From Zobellia galactanivorans (GTDB lineage: Bacteria > Bacteroidota > Bacteroidia > Flavobacteriales > Flavobacteriaceae): a DNA stretch of 64,000 nucleotides. Shown piece by piece: positions 33,710-42,534 of the stretch; position 1 is the first letter of the stretch; the number at the start of each line of letters is the position of its first letter. The stretch lies in contig NC_015844.1 in the NCBI RefSeq assembly GCF_000973105.1, positions 3,778,501 to 3,842,500 of the forward strand, read 5' to 3'. The position numbers and the translations under genes are program-made. The notes beneath the pieces are model-generated. The model did not search any database and was not told where the DNA came from. It saw nothing but the letters and a program-made list of their open reading frames with translations.

Positions 33710-34342
33710 CTAGGGTTTTCGTCTTTTTGCTTTTTCCCTGGCAATTCTGTCATAGCTGGAATAATACAGATCGCTTACATCGGGGAAGTAATCGGATATT
33801 ACTAGGTCGATCTCTTTTTGTGGGCAGCTATCGGCCGTTCCGCAGGGTAAACTGTCTTTGTGCAATCTTGTCCTGAATTTGAATTGACGCTTGAGGAAGG
33901 TATAGCTGATGTATAGGTCTACATACGAATCGGATACCGGACTCGATTTCTCAACCAAGCCCTTGACTTTAGTTCCATTTTCTAAAAGGGTTTTTAAGCT
34001 GATAGGCATTTGGGTTATTTTAATTTTGGAATTGTAGGGGTCCGTAAGGTCGTATTCCACGGGGTAGAACTGGTTTTTGACCGCTTTGCCCTGTCGGAAG
34101 TATTTGGGCCATCCGGCGTCGTCGGGGTCACTTGTGTCGTAATGCTTGCCGTCGACATAGAACTCATAGGAAATATATCCGTTTTTAATGGAATAGTTGA
34201 CGTCGGTTACCCTTCCTATGGTTATTTTTCTGTTGGAATTCAAGGATGCTTCTTTTCTCCAGGTATAAAATGATAGTAGGGCTATAAGCGTGAAGAAAAG
34301 CGAAATAATGATGGCCTTTTGGTTCTTTTTTAGTTGCTCCAA
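33710..34342 (-). CDS. Hypothetical membrane-anchored protein
   Basis: 210 residues. One N-terminal transmembrane segment (about 10-26) is followed by a periplasmic beta-rich domain with a repeated KVTI/VYDLTDP pattern and a conserved-looking LPCGTADSCPQKEID near 163-177. The C-terminus is very basic (REKAKRRKP). No family recognised. It shares a hairpin terminator region downstream of 34550-35497. Confidence 0.55.
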   Translation of the reverse strand: MEQLKKNQKAIIISLFFTLIALLSFYTWRKEASLNSNRKITIGRVTDVNYSIKNGYISYEFYVDGKHYDTSDPDDAGWPKYFRQGKAVKNQFYPVEYDLTDPYNSKIKITQMPISLKTLLENGTKVKGLVEKSSPVSDSYVDLYISYTFLKRQFKFRTRLHKDSLPCGTADSCPQKEIDLVISDYFPDVSDLYYSSYDRIAREKAKRRKP

Positions 34343-34471
34343 GAGTAGATCTATTTGTTTTTACCAGGGCTGGGCCAAGGCTTGTGTGGTGTAACTGTTT
34401 TTCCTTTTTGAATTACCGAACGAAAGTATAGGGATTCCTTCATAAAAAATGGAAACCGCAAGGGTAAATAT

Positions 34472-34519
34472 AAAAGACCGGGAAGCCTTTTGGGGCATGC
34501 CCAGGCCAACGGGTCTTTT
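34472..34519. terminator. Hairpin terminator between two hypothetical genes
   Basis: AAAAGACCGGG and CGGGTCTTTT pair, with an inner GCCT/AGGC stem, giving a U-tract in either direction. It would end the minus-strand transcript from 34550-35497. Confidence 0.6.
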
Positions 34520-34549
34520 GATATGGTCCCTACCGCAACCTTCATTTTT

Positions 34550-35497
34550 CTAGGGGGTAATCAGCTTAGTGGATATATGGTCTAACATTATCCTTTTTTC
34601 GGTGGGCATACAAATTATATTTATGAGCCTGTCTCCCTTTGTGGTTTTGACATAAAGTGTAACCCTCATATTCCCTTCGTTTCTGTAGTTTTTTTTCTTC
34701 CATAATACGCTTGTCCTTTCGCGGTATAACGATTCTACAATAGTAAAGGTATCGAACTCTTTTTCTAATTTGACATGGTTTTCCTGTAGATACCTCGGTA
34801 GTTTCCCAAGACTTTCTTCGGAAGTGTTCAATAGCCCGAATTCATCCTTTTGAGGGTATTCCAGTTGTAAGTCCTCTAGGTTTTTATTTTTGATCAGGGT
34901 ATATATTTTTTCACCGTAGGCGATAAAATCTTCAGGGATGGTATTGACAAAATAGGGGGGTCTTTTAGAGATTTCCTGTACGGGATACCTTTTGACTTCT
35001 AGTTTATTTTTAGAGACCCAATGGGTGTCGGTCTTGTGCAATTCATAGTGGAATGGAGTAAAAGTCAAGATCACAGAGTCTTTTAAAAAGCTAAAATCGA
35101 CACTTTTGGCATACTCTACCCGCTTATGGGTTTTATCAAGTCTGTTTACATACACAAAACGGTTGTGGTATTGCCTATCTCGGCTTAGGCCGTATTTGCT
35201 TATGGTATCCTTAAGGTTGTTGTAATTCTCGACTAGTCCTTTTTCATGGTCATCTACATAAAGGATGAATTTTTCTTGGACCTCATTAAGGTTCCCCAAT
35301 GTTTTTAGGCGATTGGCTTTTTTTAGTTCCTGGGAATCAAATTGCCTTCTAAACTTTTTGAAATCATTGTTTTTGACAGCGGTAAAAATACTATCGATGT
35401 AAGTTGAGGGCGTTACAAAGGTTTCTTGGCTAGTCTCGTTTCCGGAGCTGTATAGAACAAGGGAAAGAAAGAGCAGTGTTATATAGGTGTATTTCAT
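34550..35497 (-). CDS. Hypothetical secreted protein
   Basis: 315 residues from MKYTYITLLFLSLVLYSSG, which gives a signal peptide; the ATG at 35533 adds twelve unlikely residues. The mature part is charged and contains a helical first half (EKFILYVDDHEKG) and a beta-rich second half with THWVSKNKLEVKR. No lipobox Cys. No family recognised. Probably periplasmic. Confidence 0.55.
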   Translation of the reverse strand: MKYTYITLLFLSLVLYSSGNETSQETFVTPSTYIDSIFTAVKNNDFKKFRRQFDSQELKKANRLKTLGNLNEVQEKFILYVDDHEKGLVENYNNLKDTISKYGLSRDRQYHNRFVYVNRLDKTHKRVEYAKSVDFSFLKDSVILTFTPFHYELHKTDTHWVSKNKLEVKRYPVQEISKRPPYFVNTIPEDFIAYGEKIYTLIKNKNLEDLQLEYPQKDEFGLLNTSEESLGKLPRYLQENHVKLEKEFDTFTIVESLYRERTSVLWKKKNYRNEGNMRVTLYVKTTKGDRLINIICMPTEKRIMLDHISTKLITP

Positions 35498-35625
35498 AGT
35501 TCCATAATTGATGGTGGCGCTCGCGCTGAGCATAGGTTAAAGCTATTCCGTCAGTGTGCTGTTTCGTTTTTTCTGTTCAGATCCATATCCGTATTGCCCT
35601 AGGTTTTCCGAGCCTTCGTACTTGT

Positions 35626-36285
35626 TCATTCGGTTTTTATTTTACTATGGATCAGGCCTTTCCAGAAAAGGGGGATGTTCGGTTCTAAGGTGTTTTTGAA
35701 ATGAAAATCGAATGCAGCTTTTAAAGTGCCTTCTTCAAATCGTTTTCGGTCAACTGTAATGCTTCCGTTTGTAAGGGGGAAGATATTCTGACCTAAACCC
35801 CTGATACTATTAAAATCGACCCAAACCAAGCACGAATCGTTTTGTATTTCTATAATGAGACTGCTATTCGTTGAAACGTTATTTGCCGATTTCCCTTTGA
35901 CAATTCCGTTTTCGGTTTTATGGAATTCAATAAAATCGGTTCCGGAGTATTCATACATCTTGTTTTGCGATCGTAAAGAGTGAAATACATGGGTGGTATC
36001 GATAAGGGCATAGAAGGCTTGCAAGGAATCTTTATAGATTTTTCCGGACGCATCTTTCATTCGGTCGGTTTCTAAGGGGCAATTTCCATCGCAGCTTAAT
36101 TGTCCATGGGCGTTGCGATAAACATATTCAGGATAACTCCATTTGTCTTTGAAGGAAAAGTCGCCTTTTAAATTTTCTGTCCACTCGATCTTTAGCTTCC
36201 GATGGGTGTTCGTATTCTTTAAGGTTGTTTTGCACGAAAGTCCGGTTAGGACCAAAATAAATAAGATTACGAGCTTTATTTTCAT
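35626..36285 (-). CDS. Hypothetical lipoprotein
   Basis: 219 residues with a clear lipoprotein signal (LVLTGLSCKTT, Cys at 18). The beta-rich mature part contains a two-Cys segment (LSCDGNCPLETDRM) that could form a disulfide. It follows the 36316-36573 membrane protein by 30 bp, same strand. Unrecognised. Confidence 0.55.
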   Translation of the reverse strand: MKIKLVILFILVLTGLSCKTTLKNTNTHRKLKIEWTENLKGDFSFKDKWSYPEYVYRNAHGQLSCDGNCPLETDRMKDASGKIYKDSLQAFYALIDTTHVFHSLRSQNKMYEYSGTDFIEFHKTENGIVKGKSANNVSTNSSLIIEIQNDSCLVWVDFNSIRGLGQNIFPLTNGSITVDRKRFEEGTLKAAFDFHFKNTLEPNIPLFWKGLIHSKIKTE

Positions 36286-36315
36286 AGGTTTAGGGGATAG
36301 GTGCGATTTATATAG

Positions 36316-36573
36316 TTACTCTATGGCCCATAAGAATCCGAATATGCCGGCGATAGCCCCTAGTATAAAAAGCAAGCCTCTACCAAATCTAAAAGCATTA
36401 TGTCCAAAAGTTTCATAGTTTAATTTTTGGGTACTGTTAGCGGGATTGGTCGCCCAATCTTTGTTCATGAAACTCCCGATTCCGTAAATGAGAAAAACAA
36501 CGGTGAACAGTAAATACGAGTATTCCGGGTTTTGCTCAAAAAAGATTTTTATCTGACTAAATATTTCGTCCAT
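36316..36573 (-). CDS. Small two-span membrane protein, possibly Imm17-like
   Basis: 85 residues from MDEIFSQIKIF; an in-frame ATG six codons upstream also exists. It has two transmembrane segments (about 18-35 and 60-80) separated by a polar loop with DWATNP and GHNAFRFGRG. The size, two helices and an arginine-containing GR-G before the second helix recall Imm17-type immunity proteins, but the match is by eye only. No toxin nearby. Confidence 0.5.
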   Translation of the reverse strand: MDEIFSQIKIFFEQNPEYSYLLFTVVFLIYGIGSFMNKDWATNPANSTQKLNYETFGHNAFRFGRGLLFILGAIAGIFGFLWAIE

Positions 36574-36599
36574 TTTCTTGGTATGACGCACAAGGTTTG

Positions 36600-36810
36600 A
36601 GCCAAGCGTAGTATGAAGCTACGCCGTTCGAAAACAGCAGTAGGGGAGTTGAAGCACAGGCCGGTTCCCGTTTGCACACGAAGCTAAAGCTTATGGTTTG
36701 GTTTTATTTGTTGTTCAAAGCTAAACCCAAAAGATTCAGCGACATTGCAATTATACACAGACCTTATCGGTTTCGGTCTAAAGTCCGTATTAGGCTTGGG
36801 TTTTGTTGTT
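36600..36810. repeat. attC-like element E10b, degraded
   Basis: Contains the family block (TTTGGTTTTATTTG, AAAGCTAAACCCAAAAGATTCAGCGAC, ATACACAGACC) and imperfect outer arms GAGCCAAGC and GGCTTGGG, ending TTTTGTTGTT (36801-36810). The flanking private cores could not be paired, so the former cassette is gone. 36.81-36.95 kb shows nothing else. Confidence 0.45.
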
Positions 36811-36945
36811 AAACGTGTTTTCCGCCATTCTATTTTAACGGACCTACAAGAATGGGAAGTTGGGTGCAGCTCCACTTGCATAATCAATTCGGCACTAGTT
36901 TTTTTACTCAATAACTTTATAAAGGGAGGGGAGGAGGCTGCCTTT

Positions 36946-37521
36946 TCAAATTTTGGACTTTATTCGACTCAAAGTTTCTTGTGAGATGTTAATATAAGAA
37001 GCTACAATCTTGTTCGGTAAACGCTTGACAATGTTCGGATTTATTTTAAATAATTGTTTGTATCGCTCTGATGCATCTAGGGTAGTAAATGAAATTAATC
37101 TTTTAGCGTTGTTTACATACGCCTTTTCCAAATAGATACTGTAAAAGTCCTTCCATTTGGGAACAAGGGTGATCAGATGTCTAAAGTCTTCGTGGGTGAT
37201 ATATAAAAGCTCACTGTTTTCGATGACTTGAATGCTTTCTTGTGCGGGTTCATTCGTTATAAAACTAACCAGTTCTGTAGCGAATTGATTTTCAAATGCA
37301 ATGTAACGGGTGACGTCTTTGCCTTCCTCATCTATGTAAAATAGCCTTAGGCAACCTTTTTTCACGAAATAGCTCACCTGACTATGTTTACCGTGTGAAA
37401 GTAAAATTTCATTTTTACTTTTTTTGATGCTTTTAAAATAAGATAGCACGGTTTTTAAATCGTCATCTTCTATATGAATGTTCTTTTGTATGAAATTCGC
37501 GAGCTCAATATAATTTGTCAT
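36946..37521 (-). CDS. Crp/Fnr-family transcriptional regulator
   Basis: 191 residues. An N-terminal cyclic-nucleotide-binding-type beta roll (about 25-115, with VSYFVKKGCLRLFY and the DVTRYIAFENQF strand) is followed by a long helix and a short HTH domain (about 150-191: IVASYINISQETLSRIK). No Cys cluster for an Fe-S centre, so not a classical Fnr. It is directly adjacent to ribB (no gap) on the same strand, so co-transcribed. A Crp/Fnr-type palindrome upstream of ribB (38240-38257) is a likely autoregulatory site. Confidence 0.85.
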   Translation of the reverse strand: MTNYIELANFIQKNIHIEDDDLKTVLSYFKSIKKSKNEILLSHGKHSQVSYFVKKGCLRLFYIDEEGKDVTRYIAFENQFATELVSFITNEPAQESIQVIENSELLYITHEDFRHLITLVPKWKDFYSIYLEKAYVNNAKRLISFTTLDASERYKQLFKINPNIVKRLPNKIVASYINISQETLSRIKSKI

Positions 37522-38184
37522 TTAGTAGTAATCTCTAACAAATTTACGATAATGAATAATGTCTTGTATGGATACGACCATCAAATCATGTTCGTGGGCA
37601 AACCGTGTAATCGTGTCAATTTTTGCCATGGTCCCGTCGTCGTTCATCAATTCACATAGTACGGCTTCCGGTTTTAGACCGGCTAATTTCATTAGGTCGA
37701 TGCTGCCTTCGGTATGGCCGTTTCTTTGTAGTACCCCATTGTCATTGGCCCTTAGCGGAAAGATGTGGCCCGGTTTTGCTAAATCGTCGCTTGTGGCATT
37801 TTCATGGCAGGCAACTTGAACGGTCTTTAATCTGTCTTTGGCCGAAACCCCTGTAGTTACCCCTTCTTTTGCTTCTATGGAAACGGTGAAAGGGGTTTGG
37901 AAGCTACTTGTATTTTCCTTTACCATATAGGGTAACTGAAGTGCGTCAGCTTTATCATTGGTCAGACAAAGACAGACAATGCCACTGCCTCTTCTTATCA
38001 TAAGGGCCATATCGCTAATGGTCATATGGTGAGGGGAAAAAATGAGGTCCCCTTCATTTTCCCTGTCATGATCATCGGTCAGAATAAGTCCCTTTCCATT
38101 TTGAAGGTGTTCCAATGCTTTTTCTAAGCGTATTTGACTGTCGTGCGAAGAAGCTGTTAATGGGTGTGGTTCTACAAGTGCCAT
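37522..38184 (-). CDS. ribB: 3,4-dihydroxy-2-butanone 4-phosphate synthase
   Basis: 220 residues, the full size of stand-alone RibB, which converts ribulose 5-phosphate to dihydroxybutanone phosphate and formate for riboflavin synthesis. Motifs: DDHDRENEGDLIF (Mg2+ and substrate binding), RRGSGIVCLCL, TTGVSAKDR and HTEGSIDLMKLAG. No GTP cyclohydrolase II domain is fused, unlike the RibBA common in the phylum. No FMN riboswitch was seen upstream; instead a Crp/Fnr-like palindrome and a -7 box lie there. The coupled regulator downstream suggests conditional expression. Confidence 0.92.
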   Translation of the reverse strand: MALVEPHPLTASSHDSQIRLEKALEHLQNGKGLILTDDHDRENEGDLIFSPHHMTISDMALMIRRGSGIVCLCLTNDKADALQLPYMVKENTSSFQTPFTVSIEAKEGVTTGVSAKDRLKTVQVACHENATSDDLAKPGHIFPLRANDNGVLQRNGHTEGSIDLMKLAGLKPEAVLCELMNDDGTMAKIDTITRFAHEHDLMVVSIQDIIHYRKFVRDYY

Positions 38185-38211
38185 TTTAAAATTTTATGGT
38201 GATTTAAAATG

Positions 38212-38219
38212 CAAAACTA
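38212..38219 (-). promoter_or_regulatory. Candidate -7 box of the ribB-crp operon
   Basis: On the minus strand TAGTTTTG matches TAnnTTTG, 28 bp before the ribB ATG. No TTG -33 box lies about 19 bp upstream, which fits an activator-dependent promoter. Confidence 0.5.
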
Positions 38220-38239
38220 AAGCGGTAATGAAGGAATTT

Positions 38240-38257
38240 ATTTGACCTAGGTCAAAT
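38240..38257. promoter_or_regulatory. Crp/Fnr-type operator (perfect 18-bp palindrome)
   Basis: ATTTGACCTAGGTCAAAT is a perfect palindrome with TTGAC-N4-GTCAA spacing, the same geometry as Crp/Fnr-family sites. Its centre lies about 40-42 bp upstream of the start expected from the TAGTTTTG box, the usual class II activator position. The regulator gene is second in the operon it precedes. Confidence 0.65.
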
Positions 38258-38402
38258 AATCGGAAACTTTTAAGTTCTTGGCCAGCGTTATTCCGAGGCC
38301 TAAATCGTGAAATGTGGTACGGGCTTGTGCAAATGTATTTTTAAGGGGGGTAATGTGTGTGCAAGGGTTAGGCCAAGCTTGTTTGCTTTGATTCGTCCGA
38401 AG

Positions 38403-38418
38403 CCCGATAGCTATCGGG
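38403..38418. repeat. Short palindromic repeat (CCCGATAGCTATCGGG)
   Basis: Perfect 16-bp palindrome followed by GCAG. A close relative with the same outer stem and trailing GGGGCAGG lies inside the group II intron remnant (52136-52153). Otherwise 38.26-38.56 kb contains no gene. Confidence 0.5.
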
Positions 38419-38560
38419 GCAGCCGACCCTAAAGATAGCTTTGTTGCGCGTGATTTCCGTTTAGGAAATCCGCAAGCAATGAATTTTAGGCTTTGATGGC
38501 AAATCGTTTATTAATGCCGTTTTGGGCTTCTTGTTTTTTTAGGATACCGGAAGCTTAATA

Positions 38561-39733
38561 TTATTTCTCAATGAACATGTTTAACACCTCTTTAGAATCG
38601 ATGTCAATTCCCTTGATCTTAATTCCCGTTTTATCAATTAACAAATTATATCGCGTCTTATGGTCCGCAACTAGAATTGGAAAATTGTTTTCTTCAATCT
38701 TAGGAGGCTGAAATGAGTAATGGTGTGTATGGCCAGAGACCATTAAATCTATGCCTGCCTTGTTAAGTATGGGTACAAACTTTAACCTTACTTCAAGATC
38801 CCCATGCCATTCTTGTCCTCTGTTGTCATCATAGGGCGGAATATGCATAAAAGCTATTTTATGTTCGGCATTTTTAAAGGCATCTGACTTTACGACTTCC
38901 GATAACCAATTAGCTTGTTCGCTGCGATATGTGTCAAAATCTGCAAATCCGTTATATTCTATATCCGAATCAGCCTTATCCTCTCCTGAATCCAATACAA
39001 TAAACAATGTAGTTCCTATTGTATAAGTATAATAATATTTGTTATCTGGGAAATGAAAGTATTTTTTTAGTTCATGTGCCTTTCTGCCTCTTGTTTCATG
39101 ATTTCCTCTTACAATAACTAGCGGTTTATTTTGTGCAAATATATCAACACATGTATCTAGTACCCCATCATACAGATCGGATTCCGATTCAAAGGAATCC
39201 ACAAAGTCACCATCTAACAATACAAAATCTGTTTTGTCCCATTCAACGCCTTTCAAAAGGCTATCTACTTTTTTGGTATTTTCATGCATATCGCTTAGTA
39301 CTAGAAGCGATATTTGTTCTTTTTTTATGGGCTGTGTTGTAAAATAAAGTGGTGCTCTTTTGTATACTTGGGTCGCCACGGTTTTTCCAAAACTCCTATC
39401 ATCTTTTACTTCTGTCGAGTAGATACGATAGGCATATTTTGTCGCAGGATCCAAGTTTTTTAGTGTTACACTGTGTAGTACACTTATATTTTTTAGTCCA
39501 TCAGATGCATTAAATATTTTCTCTCTTTCTTTTTGATAAAAATTTGATCCGTCTTCTTTATAGTATTCAACCCATGATATAGAATTTTTAGAAGTACTCC
39601 AATTAATTGTTATTTCATTGGAGGTTAGGTATTGAAGGTAGGGGCCATGTGTAATTTCAAGATTTTGGGCATACATCCATTGAGTGGAGCATATGAACAA
39701 AACGATGGCGTAAAAATCGCGTTTATTTATCAT
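38561..39733 (-). CDS. Secreted metallophosphoesterase with purple-acid-phosphatase N-domain
   Basis: 390 residues from MINKRDFYAIVLF; the ATG at 39751 adds six residues. The signal peptide ends near MYAQ. An N-terminal fibronectin-like domain (about 25-120, GPYLQYLTSNEITINWST) is followed by a calcineurin-like phosphoesterase with the metal motifs SDMHENT, LDGDFVD, RGNHETRG, HIPP and GHTHHYS, all present. Probably periplasmic or surface phosphatase; the substrate is unknown. It is followed upstream by an eroded attC-like element. Confidence 0.85.
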   Translation of the reverse strand: MINKRDFYAIVLFICSTQWMYAQNLEITHGPYLQYLTSNEITINWSTSKNSISWVEYYKEDGSNFYQKEREKIFNASDGLKNISVLHSVTLKNLDPATKYAYRIYSTEVKDDRSFGKTVATQVYKRAPLYFTTQPIKKEQISLLVLSDMHENTKKVDSLLKGVEWDKTDFVLLDGDFVDSFESESDLYDGVLDTCVDIFAQNKPLVIVRGNHETRGRKAHELKKYFHFPDNKYYYTYTIGTTLFIVLDSGEDKADSDIEYNGFADFDTYRSEQANWLSEVVKSDAFKNAEHKIAFMHIPPYDDNRGQEWHGDLEVRLKFVPILNKAGIDLMVSGHTHHYSFQPPKIEENNFPILVADHKTRYNLLIDKTGIKIKGIDIDSKEVLNMFIEK

Positions 39734-39769
39734 AAGTAGTTGTCTGTTCATTCAATAAAATATGTTTTT

Positions 39770-40000
39770 TGTCACAGTACTTATAGTACGGGGCACGGTG
39801 TCTGCAACAGTAGCGGGCGAGTTGATACCTTGGGAATGCTTCCCGTTACGCACTTGGCAAAAACTGTTTGTTTTGTCGTTTACGGTCCAATGCAAAAATT
39901 GAATATTTCGCTGACGCGTAATTTTCAATTTTGCGACTTGATAAATATACGCTGACCTTTAAATTCAGCCTTAAGGTACGTGTTATGTTTAGGTTGTGTG
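39770..40000. repeat. attC-like element E11 (eroded)
   Basis: It has the family interior: CAACAGTAGCGGGCGAG, GTTTGTTTTG, a hairpin formed around TTGAATATTTCGC..GCGTAATTTTCAA, then GCGACTTGATAAATATACGC. The left boundary cannot be paired. The right end runs into IS1182-type sequence at 40001, replacing the core. Confidence 0.45.
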
Positions 40001-40305
40001 CCTGTTGTACAAGTTAACGAAGAAACCATATGGGATCAACGTAATCTTAACGTTGGGTTGTTAAGTTTAGCCATGCAGGGAAAAAAGAAGATCCCATTCG
40101 CCAAGGTGTTCAACGACGACCGTACGGTGGAGCCCGCTTTCCGTCCCTTGCCCCAGTTCATGGGACTCAGGAAGATAAACAGCATAGGATGGGCAAAGGC
40201 CAACAAGGTGATACATCTCTCGGCGATCGCCTACAACCTGAAAAAACACCTGAAATTCACGAAATACCTTTGAAAAAGCGGGACGGGAAGCTTTGTTTTT
40301 TAACT
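40001..40305 (+). pseudogene. IS1182-family remnant with internally deleted transposase
   Basis: Left end CCTGTTGTACAAG and leader match the intact IS at 2682. The ORF (40073-40273, 66 aa) starts MQGKKK like the full transposase, then jumps to IPFAKVFNDDRT and on to VEPAFRPLPQFMG and the C-terminal NKVIHLSAIAYNLKKHL. Two in-frame deletions have removed about 455 residues, including two of the three catalytic acids. The right end is lost after AAGCTTTGTTTT. It could not transpose by itself. Confidence 0.8.
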
Positions 40306-40368
40306 CAGCTCCTTGTGGTACACTGGCGTTGTATCTCTATTCTTTCTATACTGCTTAATATTTATAAA

Positions 40369-42051
40369 TTAGGGTTTTTTGTGAATTTTGATGGCAAAAC
40401 CGTGTTCGCTTACCAGTTTGTTAGGGAGGTTAACTTGCAAGCCTTTGTCACCCAGTTTCCAATTAATTTTACCTTCATAACCAATTAGAGATACATCTTT
40501 TATTTTTTCGGCAGTGGGTGCACCCTTAGCCAGTGATTTAATATTAATTCTCCCGTCCTCTGGCCAAGCTAATACAATGGCAAAAAGCGTTTTGTTGTCT
40601 TTTGAGCGGGTAAAACGTATATCCTCGCTGCTATATTCGGTATAACTGCTTCCAAAAGTCTGGTGGCGAGGTGCTTTTTTTGTAGAAGGGCCTTCTCCGC
40701 TTACCTTCCAAGGACGTGTGGCATATATGGCTTCACCGTTTATTTTTAACCAAGCTCCAATTTCCTTAATAATTTTAATCTCATCTGAATCTAAAGTACC
40801 ATCGCCCCGTAATGGAAGGTTAAGCATCAAGTTTCCGTTTTTACTCACAATATCCACAAGCATTGGTATTATTTCAGCTGCCTGTTTATACTTGTGTTGA
40901 TAGTACATTTGTCTGTTATAATGCCATGTGCCGATACATTCGTCCGTTTGCCATGCATCAGGTAATATATCGGGTGCATTGCTTTTTTCAATATCGAGCA
41001 TAATGGCATCACGTTGCTCTTCATTCAACATTTTGGTATTCATTACAGCTTCGTTTCTACCGTTCCATTTAGTGTTGGTGTTGTAAAAGTGTGCTGCCAT
41101 TTTTAGTCCTAGGGTTGAATCAATCTCATACAATGGAAGCACAAAATCATCAAAGTAAATTTGGTCCGGTTTGTAATCGTCCCAAAGTTGGATTACACGA
41201 TTGTAGTATTTTGTTATATAAGCTGAATCTGGAGTTTGAACACCTAAATTCGGGTCCCAGCTCTATTCGACAATATTGTTTGGGTTTGCTTTGTGATTTT
41301 GCTCGTATAAATCCTGAGGGTCATAGCCTTCCCACCATTTGCCTTTTCCGTCAGCTTTTGTAAGCTTTCCATCGTAAGGAATACCGGCATATGGTCCTTC
41401 AGTATCAGCACCTTGGGCGGTTTCGTACCAGCTCCAGGCATGGGAAGCGTGTACACTGACACCAAAGCGTAAACCTAATTTTCGAGCAGCTTTGGACCAT
41501 TCTCCGATAAGATCTCTTTTGGGACCCATATTTACCGCGTTCCAAGGCTGGTATTTAGAATTGTAGTTGTCAAAATTATCATGATGGTTGGCCATTGCCA
41601 TAAAATAACGAGCCCCACAATCTTTGTAAAGGGTAAGTAATGAATCGGCATTAAAATTCTCTGCTTTCCACTCATTGATTACATCTTTAAAACCAAATTC
41701 GGAAGGATGGCCGTAATGATCTAGATGGTAAAGGTATTGTCGATTTGTTTCAGTCCCAACCGTGCCCGTACTATCCGTAAAACGGTAGCCTGCTGTTTTT
41801 TCAATATACATATTACGGGCATACCAGTCGTCAGCTTCAGGTTCGCATTGTGCACCCCAATGGGCCCAAATACCAAATTTCGCATCGCGAAACCATTCTG
41901 GCGATTCATATTGCTTAAGAGATTCCCAAGTGGGTTCAAATGTTATAGGTTTTTTTGAATCTGTTTTTTCTTGTGCTATTCCTATTACATGATAAAATGT
42001 AAATAAAACAATAAATAATGTGCTTTGGTACATTTGTTTTCTTTTATTCAT
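40369..42051 (-). pseudogene. Alpha-L-fucosidase (GH29), interrupted by in-frame TAG
   Basis: The frame from MNKRKQMYQSTLF (signal peptide, ending about IGIAQ) gives a GH29-like N-terminus with EWFRDAKFGIWAHWG and YFMAMANHHDNFDN. A TAG at 41263-41265 then stops it, after NPNNIVE. The same frame reopens at once (SWDPNLGVQTPDSAYIT) and continues through IYFDDF, which carries the likely nucleophile Asp, to the natural end. There is no frameshift, just one nonsense codon, about 260 codons in. Unless the TAG is read through, the product lacks its nucleophile. It should otherwise be a secreted fucosidase. Confidence 0.75.
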
Positions 42052-42086
42052 TTTCTGGTGCTTGAATATCGTACCAGCTTGTTGTA

Positions 42087-42413
42087 AACGGTCAGTATAA
42101 GAAACATAGGGCAGGTGATAAGCGATAGGTTTCTGTTTGGTACTAAACCAAATATAAATATTTTGCTTTATCATTTTTTGTAAATGCCATATTTTATAGT
42201 TGGCAAGATTGCAAATACAGAGACCTTTCAGAAAGCCTTAACCGCCGTATATTTTTTTTCCTTGTGCCTGGCACAACTCAAAATCTTAAACAAATACATC
42301 CATCCTGATACTTAATGGAAATAATACCCTTTTAAAATCAGTCAGTTATGCTTCTTTATTTCAAAAAATAAGAGGATTGGACTCCATGTCGAGTTGTGCA
42401 ACGGTTACTTTTG
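42087..42413. repeat. attC-like element E12 carrying a MITE
   Basis: Starts AACGGTCAGTATAAGAAACATAGGGCAGG (42087) and ends near TTACTTTTGACAGC (42404-42417). The interior holds AAATGCC, TTGGCAAGATTGCAAATACAGAGACC and the embedded MITE. The right core is mutated to GAC, and no private partner was found for either neighbour. Confidence 0.45.
42268..42403. mobile_element. MITE-like element, copy 3
   Basis: Bounded by CTGGCACAACTC and CGAGTTGTGCAACG, about 135 bp and non-coding. The interior (CCATCCTGATACTTAATGG, ACCCTTTTAAAATCAGTCAG) matches copy 4 at 45.63 kb and the half copy at 48.39 kb, and is distinct from copies 1 and 2. Confidence 0.5.
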
Positions 42414-42534
42414 ACAGCAAAAATAGTGATACGTTTGAGTAAGTACGTTCTGCTTGTGGAGATTCAAACCTACTGAAATCTGTTCGAATACAGTTCTTCT
42501 GCACCATAGTACTTATTAAAAATAATCGATAGGT

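Noticed and set aside
34351-34545. 64-aa minus-strand ORF between two genes
   Set aside because: It is built over the terminator hairpin and shows no signal or family pattern.
38185-38560. FMN riboswitch upstream of ribB
   Set aside because: No RFN-type conserved blocks could be found; the palindrome and -7 box account for the region.
40369-42051. Frameshifted fucosidase
   Set aside because: Both halves are in the same frame; a single TAG separates them.
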